64,000 bases of DNA from assembly GCA_030386875.1 (NCBI GenBank), contig CM059567.1, positions 82,639,130 to 82,703,129 of the forward strand. The letters are read 5' to 3'. Shown here in pieces: positions 43,641 to 55,076 of the stretch. Under the pieces are notes generated by a model that was given only the letters and a program-made list of their open reading frames with translations, did not search any database and was not told the origin of the DNA. Both the position numbers and the translations under genes were made by a program. Each line of letters starts with the position of its first letter. The stretch's first letter is position 1. Source of the DNA: Morinoia aosen (taxonomy: Eukaryota; Arthropoda; Malacostraca; Amphipoda; Talitridae).

Positions 43641-46356
43641 TAGCGTGGAGCGTTTTTTCAACTTTTCGGAGTTCAGTTTTAAAATAGTGTGGAAAAGTTG
43701 TGGAAGTGCGTTAAAACGATGTGTGCAAAATTTTATACGCCTAGGTTGATTCCTTCATGATTCGAGGGACGTTTGAAAATTTAAAAAAAGGAAAAATAAC
43801 ATATATTTGAAAAATTCCCCAAAAATCCATTTAACATTCTCGGAGGTCAAAATAAGTAAAAATCATCATAAAAACGTTTTAAGAAAATATGTTCCATGTT
43901 TCAAAGCTCTATCTTATCATCTTCATTATTCGAGGGTTATTAGAAAATTTCATAAATATGAGGAAAAAGCATATATATGAAAATTTTCCCAAATAAAATT
44001 TTGGGTACTATAGGGGTCGCAATAAGTAAAAACCATCATTATGAACAGATTTCTAGCACCAAGAGACGTATTGAGAGAACAGAGACCAATTCAGCATTGG
44101 AATTGAAATCCTTGGCCATACTCTCTGATAAGACTGGTGTGTCAGACCGTGCTGCTGCTACCATTGCAACTGTTGCTTTACAAGGAGCTAATGTGGTTGG
44201 CGAGAAAGATGAAGGCATTATTATTGACAGACACAAAATAAGGAGAGCCAGGAAAAGAGTTCGACAAGAATTGCAAGAAAATTTATTCGTTGAAGAACCC
44301 TGAGAAAGCATTTATTTTGACGGGTGAAAGGATTCGACTAAGGTGAAAGATGCATCGAGTCACTTACAACTTGTGACAGAAGAACACATTTCGTTGATTC
44401 AAGAACCAGGAGCTCACTATATTGGTCATGTCACACCTGATACGGGCACTTCAAAATGCATTCCATCAACTATAATGGATTTCTTTTCTTCTAAAGCAGT
44501 GGATGCATCAAAAGGTGTAGCAATAGGCTGCGACCGAACATCAGTTAACACTGGAATGTAAGGGGGAGTCATAAGGCTGATTGAAGAGAAACTCGGACGA
44601 CTAGTGCATTGGTTTGTGTGTTTATTGCACGCAAACGAGCTTCCTCTAAGACATCTTATTCACGCAATAGATGGGAAAACTACAGGACCAAGCACTTTCA
44701 CCGGCACAATAGGCAAAAAATTGGCTGACTGTGAGAAGAATGAAGTTAAAGAATTTGAACCAATACAGAGTGAAAACAAAATAATTCACCATGACATCTT
44801 GAGTACCAATCAAAAGTACCTTCTTATGATTTATTCGGCTGTCTCGAGTGGTATTTGTCCACAAAACTTGGCCAAAATGAACCCTGAAAAATACATTATG
44901 CTAGATGGTTGACAACTGCCAACAGGATTCTAAGACTTTATATTTCAACAGTTGGCCCTCTGAGACACTGAAAATATTGGTGCAGCACATCATGAAAGTC
45001 TACATTCCTGTTCGGTTTCAAATTAAGTGTTACCCTTCCGCAGATCAGGGAGCCAAACATTTACACCAACTGATTCTCAAGTCTCAGTTTCTTCCAGAGA
45101 AATACCGCACGATTGTGAACAAAGTCATCCAAAACAACTCCTATTTTGCACACAGCGAGAATCTTTTGCTTGCCATGATATACGATACGAATGATGTCAT
45201 GCGAAAACTGGGAATCAGTAAAATAACAAAAGCTAGAACGGCAGGACAAACCTCTTTGAGGCAATTTAAACTGCCCAAATTGATGTTCGATGCCCAAGAG
45301 TATCATTTTATGATTAATTGGCAAACAACCCAACTGGCGGAACCTCCTGTGACAAAGCATCTGTTGACTGATCTTCTCACTGACATTCAGAGGGGATCAG
45401 CCGACTTACCTCCCCTAACGTCATTCTGCAACCACACTTATAGGCAGTGGAGAGATGCATCAAAATGGTGACAGATGCCTCTTCCATTGTTGTGGGGATG
45501 GAAGCAAGAAACGGACTAATACGAAGTAAATTAGAAGGGAGGAAAAGATTTCCCAAGTTCGAAACCAAGAAAGATTATTCATTCTAATAAATGGTCTCAT
45601 TCATATGATAGGGCGGATGAGATGGGTGGGGCAGAACTCGACGTACACCCACCTCCTCGTGGTGAGTTCTGGATTATTTTTTGTATTGTGTGATACTATC
45701 ACAATATATGAATAAACTAAGAGGTGAACCATTTTATACCCGGAACCACAAACCAAAGGTAACTAACAATGACCCGAAATTATGCAAATTGCACGAAAAA
45801 CATTTTTTTGGGAAAAACATAATTCTATTCAGTAATAAAATATGATGCAATTATAGTAATTTTACGTAAGTTAGTCATTTTTAGAGTGACTGTAGAACCA
45901 TGAAGGTGATAAGCTAGAGCTCTAATATTTGAAACACATATTCTAGAGATGTTTTAATGATGATTTCTTACCTATTGCGACTCCTAAGTACCGAAAAATT
46001 AATTTTGGGAAAAATGTCAATTATATACTTTTTCCTCATATTTTTGATAATTTCTTATGAACCTGAAATAATGAAGATGATAAGATAAAGCTTTGAAACC
46101 TGGAACATGTGTTCTAGAGACGTTTTTACGATGATTTTTACCTATTGTGACCTCTAAGAATGCTAAATGAATTATTGGAGAATTTTTCAAATATATGCTA
46201 TTTTTCATATTTTAGAAATTTTCAAACGACCCTCGAATCATGAAGGAATCAACCTAGAAGTCTAAATTTTTGCACTCATCGTTTTTATGCACTTCCACAA
46301 CTTTTCCACACAATTGTAAGACCGAACTCCAAAAAGTTGAAAAACGCTCCACCCTA
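43641..46356 (+). mobile_element. DNA transposon with about 415-bp TIRs and 9-bp TSD, superfamily unassigned
   Basis: Ends are TAGCGTGGAGCG on the left and CGCTCCACCCTA on the right. Flanking direct repeats GACTCACTG (43632-43640 and 46357-46365) are perfect. The TIRs, 43641-44056 and about 45943-46356, match along their length. Each TIR contains two related subunits of about 170 bp (landmarks ATTCGAGGG and GTAAAAATCATCAT). Long TIRs with a 9-bp TSD suggest the Mutator/MULE-like group, but the internal protein does not show a MULE motif I can name. Confidence 0.8.
43977..45588 (+). pseudogene. Decayed transposase-like ORF of the long-TIR element
   Basis: The pieces line up as one protein of about 530 residues: 43977-44303 (N-terminal, basic), 44304-44912 (stops at 44301, 44337 and 44559; contains YFDG, HVTPDTGTSKC, AIGCDRTSVNTG, HWFVCLLHANELPLRHL and TGPSTFTGTIG), a frameshift near 44905, then 44905-45471 and a further frameshift before GMEARNGLIRSKLEGRKRF, ending at TAA 45586-45588. 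The conserved blocks recall a protein family I have met as uncharacterised ORFs in arthropod and hydrozoan genomes. Its position, filling an element with TIRs and a TSD, argues that it is the transposase. Catalytic residues are not identified. A real start may be the ATG at 43977 inside the TIR or one further in. Confidence 0.6.
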
Positions 46357-46458
46357 GACTCACTGCAGAGCTTACTGCTGAGTGCGGTGCAGGGCTGGCA
46401 GCCGTCACTGTGATGTCTCCTGAACGGCTCCATGCGCTCCACGCTCACCTGCACGCGC

Positions 46459-46710
46459 AACACGGACCTTTAATTTCACTACGAAGAAGACAACAAAAGT
46501 TCAGAACATCATGTACGTAAACAACACGAACCTTCAGTTTCACTACAAAGAACACAACAAAAGTTACGAACATTCTGTTAGTAAACAACACGAACCTTCG
46601 GTTTCACTACGAACACAAAAAATTTCGAACATTCTGTAAGTAAACCACACGAACCTTTAGTTTCACTACGAAGAACACAACAAAAGTTTCGAGCATTCTC
46701 TCAGCAGACA
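46459..46710. repeat. Tandem repeat, unit about 64 bp, four copies
   Basis: Units read AACACGAACCTTCAGTTTCA, then CTACGAAGAACACAACAAAA, then GTTTCGAACATTCTGTAAGT, with one unit shortened. Degenerate by substitutions. No ORF. Confidence 0.75.
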
Positions 46711-47817
46711 TATTTCATTCAGACTGTCAATATTAACCGAATTTACTTCAGGAAACAAAAGTTGAGAAATTGCTGATAAGAAAAACTCACTAAAGCCAGA
46801 TGAATCGAAGTAGCAACAATATACGTAGAAGAACACTGTTCACGACGAATAGCTTCTATGGATACACATATGAAGCTAAAAGTAGCCACAATACGTGGAA
46901 CCATTAGCCGTACAGGAATCAGATTGTCAGGACTGATATTATACCGTCAACGCACTGTATCATCATCACCCCAGCACCTCCAAAAATGAGTATACTTGAA
47001 TTTTTTGGGTTAGAATACGATAATTTTGCTGATAACTCACGGGTTGAAATCTCAAAGCAGCAATATTTTAGTCTACATCTTTTAATAAAAAAAGCTACCG
47101 CTCGCTAGATCTTTATGCCATTCAGCAGTTAAACATCTAAATCGCAATAGGCTAAAAAGAATGCCACACAGTTCTTGGGAGTAAATAATCCAATTGACAA
47201 AAATGTTCATTTCTGAACAAAAAATTGAGAAAGCTGACAGTGAACCTATATTTAGTACTTCTCTACTCGTTCCCTGCTTTCACTCCAGATCTTCCAGTTT
47301 CTCTGAGATGAGGTTTGCACTCATACAGCAATCTTAATAAGCCGGTATAGATGGTAAGGGCCACTTATTCACTCTTACTAGAATTGAATAAGTGGCCCTT
47401 TCTAAGGCAAGAGCTCAAATGCAGCGGAACTAAGTTTTCAGAATGCATGCTTGAAATCTGACTCTATTCCATTAACTTTGTCCTATTCAATAGGACACCG
47501 TCATAACGATGTTTATTAAATGCAAAACGTTACCTTGCACAATGAACTTCAAATTTTTTTCACTTCTGATGTTTGTTCAACCGTAAATTACTCAAATAGG
47601 AAAAGTTCAACGATCGTTCTTGTCTCCAACAGAAATACGCATCAAACCTTGAGTAAACCTTTATTTCGTAGAGATGCGCATTACGCGTGCCGGAATCTCC
47701 GCAATAGTAATTATCTTTAGTTTGGATCTTCTTCATCTTGAACTTTTTCCAGCGGAGGGGTTATTAGGGAAAAGTTAGAAAGGGGTTAGGGGGAAAAGTT
47801 AGAAAGTTAAAACAGAC
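46711..47817. other. Stretch without recognisable gene, one strong hairpin
   Basis: No coding motif. A perfect 16-bp inverted repeat with a 13-base loop lies at 47356-47400 (AAGGGCCACTTATTCA and its complement). Confidence 0.6.
47356..47400. repeat. Perfect 16-bp stem hairpin
   Basis: AAGGGCCACTTATTCA at 47356-47371 pairs exactly with 47385-47400. Possible remnant of a MITE end pair or a structured RNA. Confidence 0.7.
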
Positions 47818-47916
47818 CGCCGTCTTGCTGGTGCAGCACACGGCGCCGCTCTCCAGCAGCACCACGGCCACCTCGCCACCACACTCGCTCTCGTCAGCCG
47901 CGCTCGGGTCCAGCAG
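47818..47916 (-). CDS. Possible internal exon of an unidentified host gene
   Basis: On the minus strand TTGTTGCAG precedes a 99-base, 33-codon open stretch, LLDPSAADESECGGE onward to TSKTA, followed by GT. Codon third positions are almost all G or C, in sharp contrast to the AT-rich surroundings, so this looks like constrained coding sequence. The acceptor is good; the donor GTCTGT is poor. The product is not recognised. The alternative is a GC-rich fragment of a mobile element. Confidence 0.3.
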
Positions 47917-48236
47917 CTGCAACAACGCGTCATTCCAAATGTACCTTGAATGTTGTTTGGTTCTTTCAGTGTTATATTGTCTTTCACTATATCCTAATCA
48001 TGTTTCATTTTCATCTTCTCATCACTTCCCAATTTTTAAGCAAGCATACGTTAATATGGAAATTTTTATAATTTCACTTTTACAATTCTAAAAACTGAAA
48101 TAGAATCGGATTTTTGGCGTTATTTAATTAATTATTTCTTCATAAGGACGATCTGAAAATGTTTTTGGATAATCAAAATTGATATTGAGATATTTGAAAA
48201 AAATTACAATAAGAAGTAAGCGAGCTGCAGTAAAAA
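47917..48236. other. Stretch without recognisable gene
   Basis: AT-rich; would be intron if the preceding exon call is right. Nothing else seen. Confidence 0.4.
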
Positions 48237-49403
48237 TACACCTTTTCTCGTTTTATAACCATATTCTTTCAAAATGTACCGACGAACTGCAAATTTAACG
48301 ACGACGAACCATTGAATATAACAGGGAATAGAAATATAGAAACAGTGACGCAAAAAAGAGCAACAACGACAAATTATAGCGACACCAGGCAAAATGAATG
48401 ACAGTGAAACTATATATCAGAACAAAGAAACAATATGTAGGGACAGAGTCGGTTTATTGTAACAACGTTCAAAAAGGATAACAGTTACACAAAAAATAGT
48501 AACGTACGTGTATATTATTGTAACAAATACAAACAAACAGTAAGTAAAATAAACAGTAAAGTGGCATATAGCGTAGTACACGATGCATATTCAGACTATG
48601 CATACAAAGTTATTGATAATTACAATAAAGAATGAACATCATATGTATCACACGTGAACCGGCCACGTCAGAGTTGTTCTGGAAAATTCTAGTACTTCCC
48701 GGTCGGATATTATGTACATCATCCATTGACCGGAAAGTAGTGGAATGTACATATGTAGTCCCATATGTATTATTGTGGGGTGGCATTGATGCTCCCGAAA
48801 GTGAAAATATCGAATGTCGAAATCCCGAATATCCAAATCCCAAAAATCAAAATCCCGAATGTTGTAATCAGGGTTGCCAACTGGCATGTACAGTATTATT
48901 TCATTGCCAAATATGGTCGGGAATTAGATATTCGAGATTTTGATATCTGGGATTTTGACATTCGGGATTTCAAGGTGAACCCATTATTTTCAATTTTTTT
49001 AATATGGAAGTGTAAAAAAAAAGATTTCTCTCGTCAATAGGGTTTAAAAGATGTTGATACATCTTATGACTCTTCGTTAATATTTTTTGCATCTGTTACA
49101 TTATTTTGAACCTGTGATACTGGCTATTCGAAGCATTGTTACAAGATTTGACTATTTGTTAAAGAAAATGATCGTCTGTTGCAACATTCTGAGAGTGTCA
49201 TACAATTTGAAGCAACGTTACATTTATTTGTCTCTGTCACTACATTTTGCATCTGTTATCAATTTTGCAGCATCGTCACTAGATTTGTACTGGATGAGGT
49301 TATATGTTGAGCCGCTGTTGTTAGTTTTTATTCGGTGTTATATGATTGTGCAAACTGTTGCTATATTGTTTTGACGTGTGGTTATAAAACGAGAAAAGGT
49401 GTA
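48237..49403. repeat. Foldback-like element with nested inverted repeats
   Basis: A 25-bp perfect terminal repeat (TACACCTTTTCTCGTTTTAT plus AACCA) is at 48237-48261 and inverted at 49379-49403. Inside each arm are degenerate short units around TAACA, CAAAA and GTGACA. The centre (48800-48975) holds a second inverted pair built of AATCCCGAAT repeats. No ORF with a known motif. Confidence 0.6.
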
Positions 49404-49605
49404 GTAACCCAACACTAGCAAAATCCTCACTTAGTCACACACATGCTGTCATTGAGAGCAATGCACTGAAGTAGGTGTAATTGTCGTTGCATTTTATATG
49501 ATTGTTTAGAACATCTTGCAGAAAACGGTCTAAACTGCACCACAATACAAAATGAATAGAAAACGGGTGTTTATTCAAGTAAGAAAGTATCAAATACATA
49601 GTATT

Positions 49606-49746
49606 CATGTAAAACTATACATTTGTTGTGCGATCATCCATCTATATTTAAATAAAATACTTATTAACTAATGACCGTTATGTTAAAATTGTTGAATCAG
49701 AACTACAAAACTTATAATCTTCTTGGTCCTCATGCTTATGTGTACA

Positions 49747-49789
<43 letters not shown>

Positions 49790-50815
49790 GTATGTGTGTG
49801 TGCGTGTGTGTGAGTGTGTGTATGGATATATACACACATACATACGTATATGTACATATGTGTGTATATGGGTATATATATATATATATTTTTTTTTTTC
49901 ATGCTTCCTTAAAATGACACTTGTGAACATTGACCGAAACAAGCGATTTCATATATTATTTCCTGGCGTCAAGAATTGCGAAGCTTTATGTCATGTACAT
50001 GTAAACTGTCAAAAGTGTTTTCACCCCACAATGAAAATGCATCGTCCATGAAATTGTGTTATCTCTTATAATTATCATTACATGTATTATCAAATGTAGA
50101 TTAAGCTAGATTAGGAGTTCATTGCCCTCAATCATTTCTTTTCGACTAGTGACACGAGTTTTTCATTACTCGTGTGTGTGTATCATCTAAGTGTATTAAT
50201 TTTAAGATATTTTAAAAACCAATGATGGTACTTTTGTACCATCTCTATTGGAAATATACTGTTTTTCTTTTTCTTTTCTTTCTTTTCTAGAAAAACTATA
50301 CATTTGTTATGTGATCATCCATTTATATTTAAATAAAATGCTTATCAACTAATGACCGTTATGTTAAAATTGCTTAATTAGAAATACAAATCTTGTAATT
50401 TTCGTGGTTCCATGCTTATATATATGTATATTTATCTTTTTCGTGCTTCCTTAAAATGACATTTTTGAACATCTTCCGAAACAAACAATTCTAATACTAT
50501 TGCCTGGCGTCACGAATTGCGAAGTTTCATATCATGAATACGTAAATTGTCAAAGGTGTTCTCAACCCACAATGAAAATGCACCGTCCATGAAATTGTGT
50601 TGTCTTTTATAATTATCATTATGTGTATCGTCAAATGTAGATTAAGCAAGATTAGAAGTACATAGCCCTCAATCAATTCTTTTCGACTAGTGACATGAGT
50701 ATTGCAATACTCATGTGTGTATATCAACTAAGTGTATTAACTTTAAGATTTTTTAAAAACCAATGATGGTACTTTTGTACCATCTCTATTGGAAATAAAA
50801 TGTTTTTCTTTTCTT
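49606..50815 (+). repeat. Two tandem copies of a BEL-LTR-like segment joined to a SINE-like tail
   Basis: 49606-50195 and 50291-50735 each match about 420 bp of the BEL LTR (compare 3693-4110). In place of the next LTR sequence each is followed by a tail with TTTTAAGATATTTTAAAAACC, a GATGGTACTTTTGTACCATC hairpin and TTGGAAATA, then T/C-rich sequence (50200-50285 and 50736-50820). The tail resembles the SINE tail. A further copy is at 57070-57595. In the first copy a TA/TG microsatellite has expanded at 49748-49892. Confidence 0.75.
49748..49892. repeat. TA/TG-rich microsatellite
   Basis: Runs of TA, TG and CATA units. The six-frame open stretches here are artefacts of the low complexity. Confidence 0.9.
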
Positions 50816-51065
50816 TCTTTTTCTTAGTAAAAAGGAAGAAAAGAACAAAAAAAGGTTTAATATTACATACAAAAAAGTTAAGCGTAACTTTTATTCGCAT
50901 AAAAAAAGTACCAGAAACGTCAGGCCAAGCAGAACTACTTTTGCCTATTATAGCTGTAATATAAAATTGTTGTGCGATGATATGGCACCTGTTTTGTATT
51001 GTTATTCTGCTTAGTGTAGATATAGAGAACAAAAGGTAGTGCAAATCGTGCCTACTTTATCTATA

Positions 51066-51655
51066 CAGTATGTTTTAGAACAAGAGGTATAAAATTGCAC
51101 ACCAAGTAGAAAATGGCAGAATAAACACTTTTGCTTCTATGAAAGTTTCCAAAAATAATTCGGGTTTTTGAGATATTAGCCATTTTTTGTTTTAAAGGAT
51201 GAAATTTAATTACAAAATTACTCGCAATATTTATTATGAATTTACCTTACAGAAGTTTTTATTCTATGAGAGTTTACAATGATAAAATTTAGTTTTGGTG
51301 ATATTTGGGAAAAAAATTTAGCAAGGGTTTAGAACAGCGCCAGCAAGACACACAAGAAGGAACCTTTTAGCACGCTCTGTAACATTCTAAAATCTTCTTC
51401 CTAAAACTTTTTTACCAAATATCGCGCAAACTAAATTTTATTAATATAAACTCTCATAAAATAGAAATCTTTGTAATGTAAATTCCAAATAAATATTACG
51501 AATTATTATGCAATTAAATTTCATCCTTTATATTAAGAAACAGCTAATATATCAGAAACCAGAATTATTTCGGCAAATTTCATGGTAGAAAAATGTTTAT
51601 TCGCCCATTTTCTACTTGGTGTGCAATTTTGTACTACTTGTTCTGAAACTTCCTG
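51066..51655. mobile_element. Mariner-type MITE or foldback, TA target
   Basis: The 590-bp unit begins CAGTATGTTTTAGAACAAG and ends CTTGTTCTGAAACTTCCTG, flanked by TA (51064-51065 and 51656-51657). The arms, about 51066-51290 and 51420-51655, are inverted copies with moderate divergence. No ORF. End sequence and TA target fit a Tc1/mariner non-autonomous element, unrelated in sequence to the one at 31390. Confidence 0.75.
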
Positions 51656-51657
51656 TA

Positions 51658-52196
51658 TATATATGTAAGTTTTTTGGTATTTGGAGCATGGGAATTGGAT
51701 CAGCTATTACAAATTTGGTTGGACTTAGTGCAAACTTAGTCATAGAAAAATATTGTTAATGCTGATCTCTATTTCTCAGAGTAGGTACTTATTAGCTTGC
51801 GTACCAAGAGGGCACGTATCGTTAATATACATATATATATAAAACAAACCTTGATTTTTAACATTCTATTGTCAATTTAGCTATCATTTGTAAATCAAGA
51901 AAGAATATATAAAATATATATACAGGTTGTAACACCTGTATCCTTTAAAAATAGAAATATTCATATTTAAAATTGAGAAAAGGTGCAGTTGGGGTCGCAC
52001 GATTCTGAAAAGAAAGTGTCGGAGTCTGAGTTGCCAAATTCTGAAAAGGTGGAGTTGGAGTCGCAAATTTATTTCTACGACTCACCATAAATTTGGAGCA
52101 ATTATGCTTCACTACTTTTATTCTTCCTCTCAAGTAGGCTACAATTTCTCAAGAAACGTAATCTTTTTATTTAAATGAATGAAAGGAATTTAATTC
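51658..52196. other. Stretch without recognisable gene
   Basis: AT-rich. A short TTGGGGTCGCACGATTCTGA direct repeat family lies at 51985-52075. Nothing else seen. Confidence 0.5.
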
Positions 52197-53274
52197 TATC
52201 ACAGTCTCAAGCAGTCACGATTCTTGAATTAGGTTGTACCTAGTGGACATGGGAAAGATTATTTTTGGCATTCATTTATGAGCGAGCGCCAGAATTTATG
52301 ACTCTACTTCATGGTATAGGTCATAAAATGTAACCACACCTTCGCTCAGCGTCCTTTTCGTGGCCGTGTAATTCTGCACAAAAAACTAGAGCTATAAAAA
52401 TATCGCCTATTGGAAAATTAATGTAGAGAGAAACCAGGTCTCTTTCTTTCGACCATCTTAAATTAAACTTGGCCACGGTCGAAAACCAAAGTGGTCACTG
52501 CTGGGACCGCAGGCCCGAGTGGCCGCTCAGGCGATTATAGCTCTATCTTTATCCCATCCCTTACTCCCCCGCCCCTATCATGCCCACCTTTTGAGTCTCA
52601 TGATGAGACAATATGTAGTGAGTCACTTGAGGTCTGGTCGTGAGACAGAAAGGACGGAGGCGAGAGGGTAGAAGTCAGACATGACTGAAACAGTTCGGTC
52701 AGGTTTCAAATATTGGTGAGATTTCTGATCTCAACACTCGTGAAGGCGAAAGTTACTCGGGAGAGGTCTCTGGGTATTTTTTCTGAGTTTACTGTCGTGG
52801 GATTGTATGTTTGTTTGTGAGGGCTCATCGGTCAAATCACTAATCATTGAGAAATTGAAAAGTGACATACATAATAATTGAGCTTGTTCTAAGAGACCTA
52901 AAGCGAGTTGTGGCCTTCCTCTAAGGGTTGCATATCGGGTGCCCTACGCGTGTTTCCCCCCTCCTCCGTACCTGTTTCACTCATCAGTAAAGTCCAAAAT
53001 TTGTACTTATGTGCTTCTTTATAAACCTCACCACTCGTACGAACCACAAACAGGAACATGAGCTTTGAAAATTCGGTTAGTGCTCCCAAGTTATAGTTTT
53101 TGATGAAGTAAGAGCTGGATGTAAAGGCTAACGTTTACACGTCAACATTCAAGCGTTAATTCATAATACCTCATAAAAGTCACAATCTTAAGTTTCAAGA
53201 CTTCGGTCTCTGTGGGCAGGAACTTTTTCTTCTTAATAATCTTTAATTTACGTCACGAAAACGTACGAACATCA
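52197..53274 (+). repeat. 5' LTR-like repeat
   Basis: About 1.08 kb matching 62593-63677 in the same orientation, with substitutions and small indels. It begins TATCACAGTC where the partner has TGTCACTGTC, so the TG start is mutated here. Conserved blocks include CATTTATGAGCGAGCGCCAG, AAAACTAGAGCTATAAAAAT (a likely TATA box) and GGCCGCTCAGGCGATTATAG. Confidence 0.7.
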
Positions 53275-54138
53275 TTCATTTGTTGAGATGGTGGGATGAT
53301 TTGAGTTTGTGGTTCGTGTAAGCGAGAGTGAATGCGTTTCAGAAGAATAGTAGGAAAATACAAAACAAGCTGCAGGCCTGAACGACCACGCCAGTCCGCA
53401 GCTTCACCCTTATCCAATCCAAAAAAGTAAGTAACTCCATGATTTTGTGCTCTCAATAGGACTGTTAGGAGCTATTGTGTTGTCAGGTAGACGTGGAGCA
53501 TTGTGTGGGTCGCCGCAGTCCCATTTCTTATTTATCTTATGTATTTTCGGATGTAGTTAAGCATAGAGCTGGTAGGCAACGTGAGCCGAAGATAAGCTGT
53601 TTGCAATAATTGATGCCAGTAATTATCATTACGTCGAGTCGAATCAAAGTCGAAGGATCATAAAGCTCGCTTAATTAAGCGTTTCGTTCCGTACTCTGCT
53701 AAGCCATTGGGAGAGTTCGTCCGTCCGTACATTTGCTCGTGTTCAAGAACGCAGTGGAGTGGTGATGGCAAATTAAAACAGTAACTCGAACCCACTTGTG
53801 ATTGAATCGTGAATATTCACATAAAATATGCGTTGATTCATCAGCGATTTTCCCATTCTTCCCAACTAATTCCTATTTTTTGAGAAAGTGGATAACGCAA
53901 ATGATTGTTTGAGAAAAATCGCAAGCGTGATTGTAGTTACACCCTAAATTCACACGGTATCAGAGCAGAGGAAGCTCCCTAGTCATAGTAACCAAGACCA
54001 AATAAAATAACTCATAAAATTGAGCGAAAGTTGTATTTACCGATTAGGTCAAGCACTGAGCTCTTAGAGTTGCGGAAATTGCGTGAAGTAATTCAGACTC
54101 GATTTAAACTTTCGACATAGTAGAGATAATTCTTAGGA
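53275..54138. other. Leader between LTR-like repeat and gag
   Basis: An 864-base noncoding stretch. No primer binding site was recognised right after the repeat. It may include an older insertion. Confidence 0.4.
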
Positions 54139-55017
54139 ATGGCCGGCTCAGGAACTCTAAATCTGGTAACCGAAGGGTCTGACCGCGGAGAACTTCAGAA
54201 ATTCGACGGAAAGTCGAATGTTACACTATTCTTAAAAAAGGTTAAAGAACGAGCCGCTCTAGAAAAATGGACAGAAGAACTGACTGCTCAGATAATTCGC
54301 TGTCTGTGTACAGAGACCGCCGAGAATTTTCTGTTTTTGAATTCCGAACTGGATACGTGTGATTTAGCTACTCTGTCCGAACGTCTTGAGGCACGTTTCC
54401 AGCGTGAGATATCCGTGTCCGATGCTTTCGCCGAACTATCTGCTGTAAAAATGGGCCGGTCTACGATAAATAACTACGCTGGGCGATTAAAAAGCTGCGC
54501 TGAGTCTCTTTATCACGCAATAAAAGAACTGCAAAATGAAATTACCCGAGATGAACTAATGACGACTGCATTTATTGCGGGTCTAGACCCGGCAATAAAG
54601 AAATTAATGGCAGCCAGTAAGCACACGAAGCTCTCAGATTGCATCAGAACTGCACGAAAATGCGAACGGCTGCTCGAAGACGATAAGAAGCGAAAAACCG
54701 TTTGTGCTATAAACGATTTCGAGCTTGCGTCTCCACGTGCTCAAGCTGTACAGTGTTGGACATGTAATCAATTAGGACACATATCTAGAGAGTGTCGTAG
54801 ACAAGCGGTACTTCCGGCGCTGAATACAGTTACTCCCAACGTGTGTCGAAAGCAAATACAGTGTTTCCATTGCAGGCTGGAAGGTCATTTCGCTAGAGAT
54901 TGTACTGCTCAACGGAATATGCGCAGCCAGTCAGAGCAGGCTAGAAATTTAGACAGACCACGAGACCTCGGATCGAGCGCTCACGAAGTTCGTGTCGGCA
55001 GGACTAGGCGGTATTAG
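54139..55017 (+). CDS. gag: Ty3/gypsy Gag
   Basis: An uninterrupted 292-residue ORF. Residues about 18-190 are a retrotransposon gag domain: FDGKSNVTLFLKKVKERA, the helical segment LSERLEARFQ, and FIAGLDPAIKKLMAA. Two CCHC zinc knuckles follow: CWTCNQLGHISREC (about 209) and CFHCRLEGHFARDC (about 247). The tail is basic. The protein packages element RNA. It is well preserved compared with pol just downstream. The ATG at 54139 is the first in frame. The C-terminal HEVRVGRTRRY may be truncated by the hAT-like insertion after 55077. Confidence 0.9.
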   Translation: MAGSGTLNLVTEGSDRGELQKFDGKSNVTLFLKKVKERAALEKWTEELTAQIIRCLCTETAENFLFLNSELDTCDLATLSERLEARFQREISVSDAFAELSAVKMGRSTINNYAGRLKSCAESLYHAIKELQNEITRDELMTTAFIAGLDPAIKKLMAASKHTKLSDCIRTARKCERLLEDDKKRKTVCAINDFELASPRAQAVQCWTCNQLGHISRECRRQAVLPALNTVTPNVCRKQIQCFHCRLEGHFARDCTAQRNMRSQSEQARNLDRPRDLGSSAHEVRVGRTRRY

Positions 55018-55076
55018 CGTTAAGACAACCCCAATAAAATTAATTAAGCGCAGTTAATGATGAAGAGATTGATGAG

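Noticed and set aside
49671..50051. ORFs over the TA/TG region
   Set aside because: Low-complexity microsatellite read in several frames on both strands.
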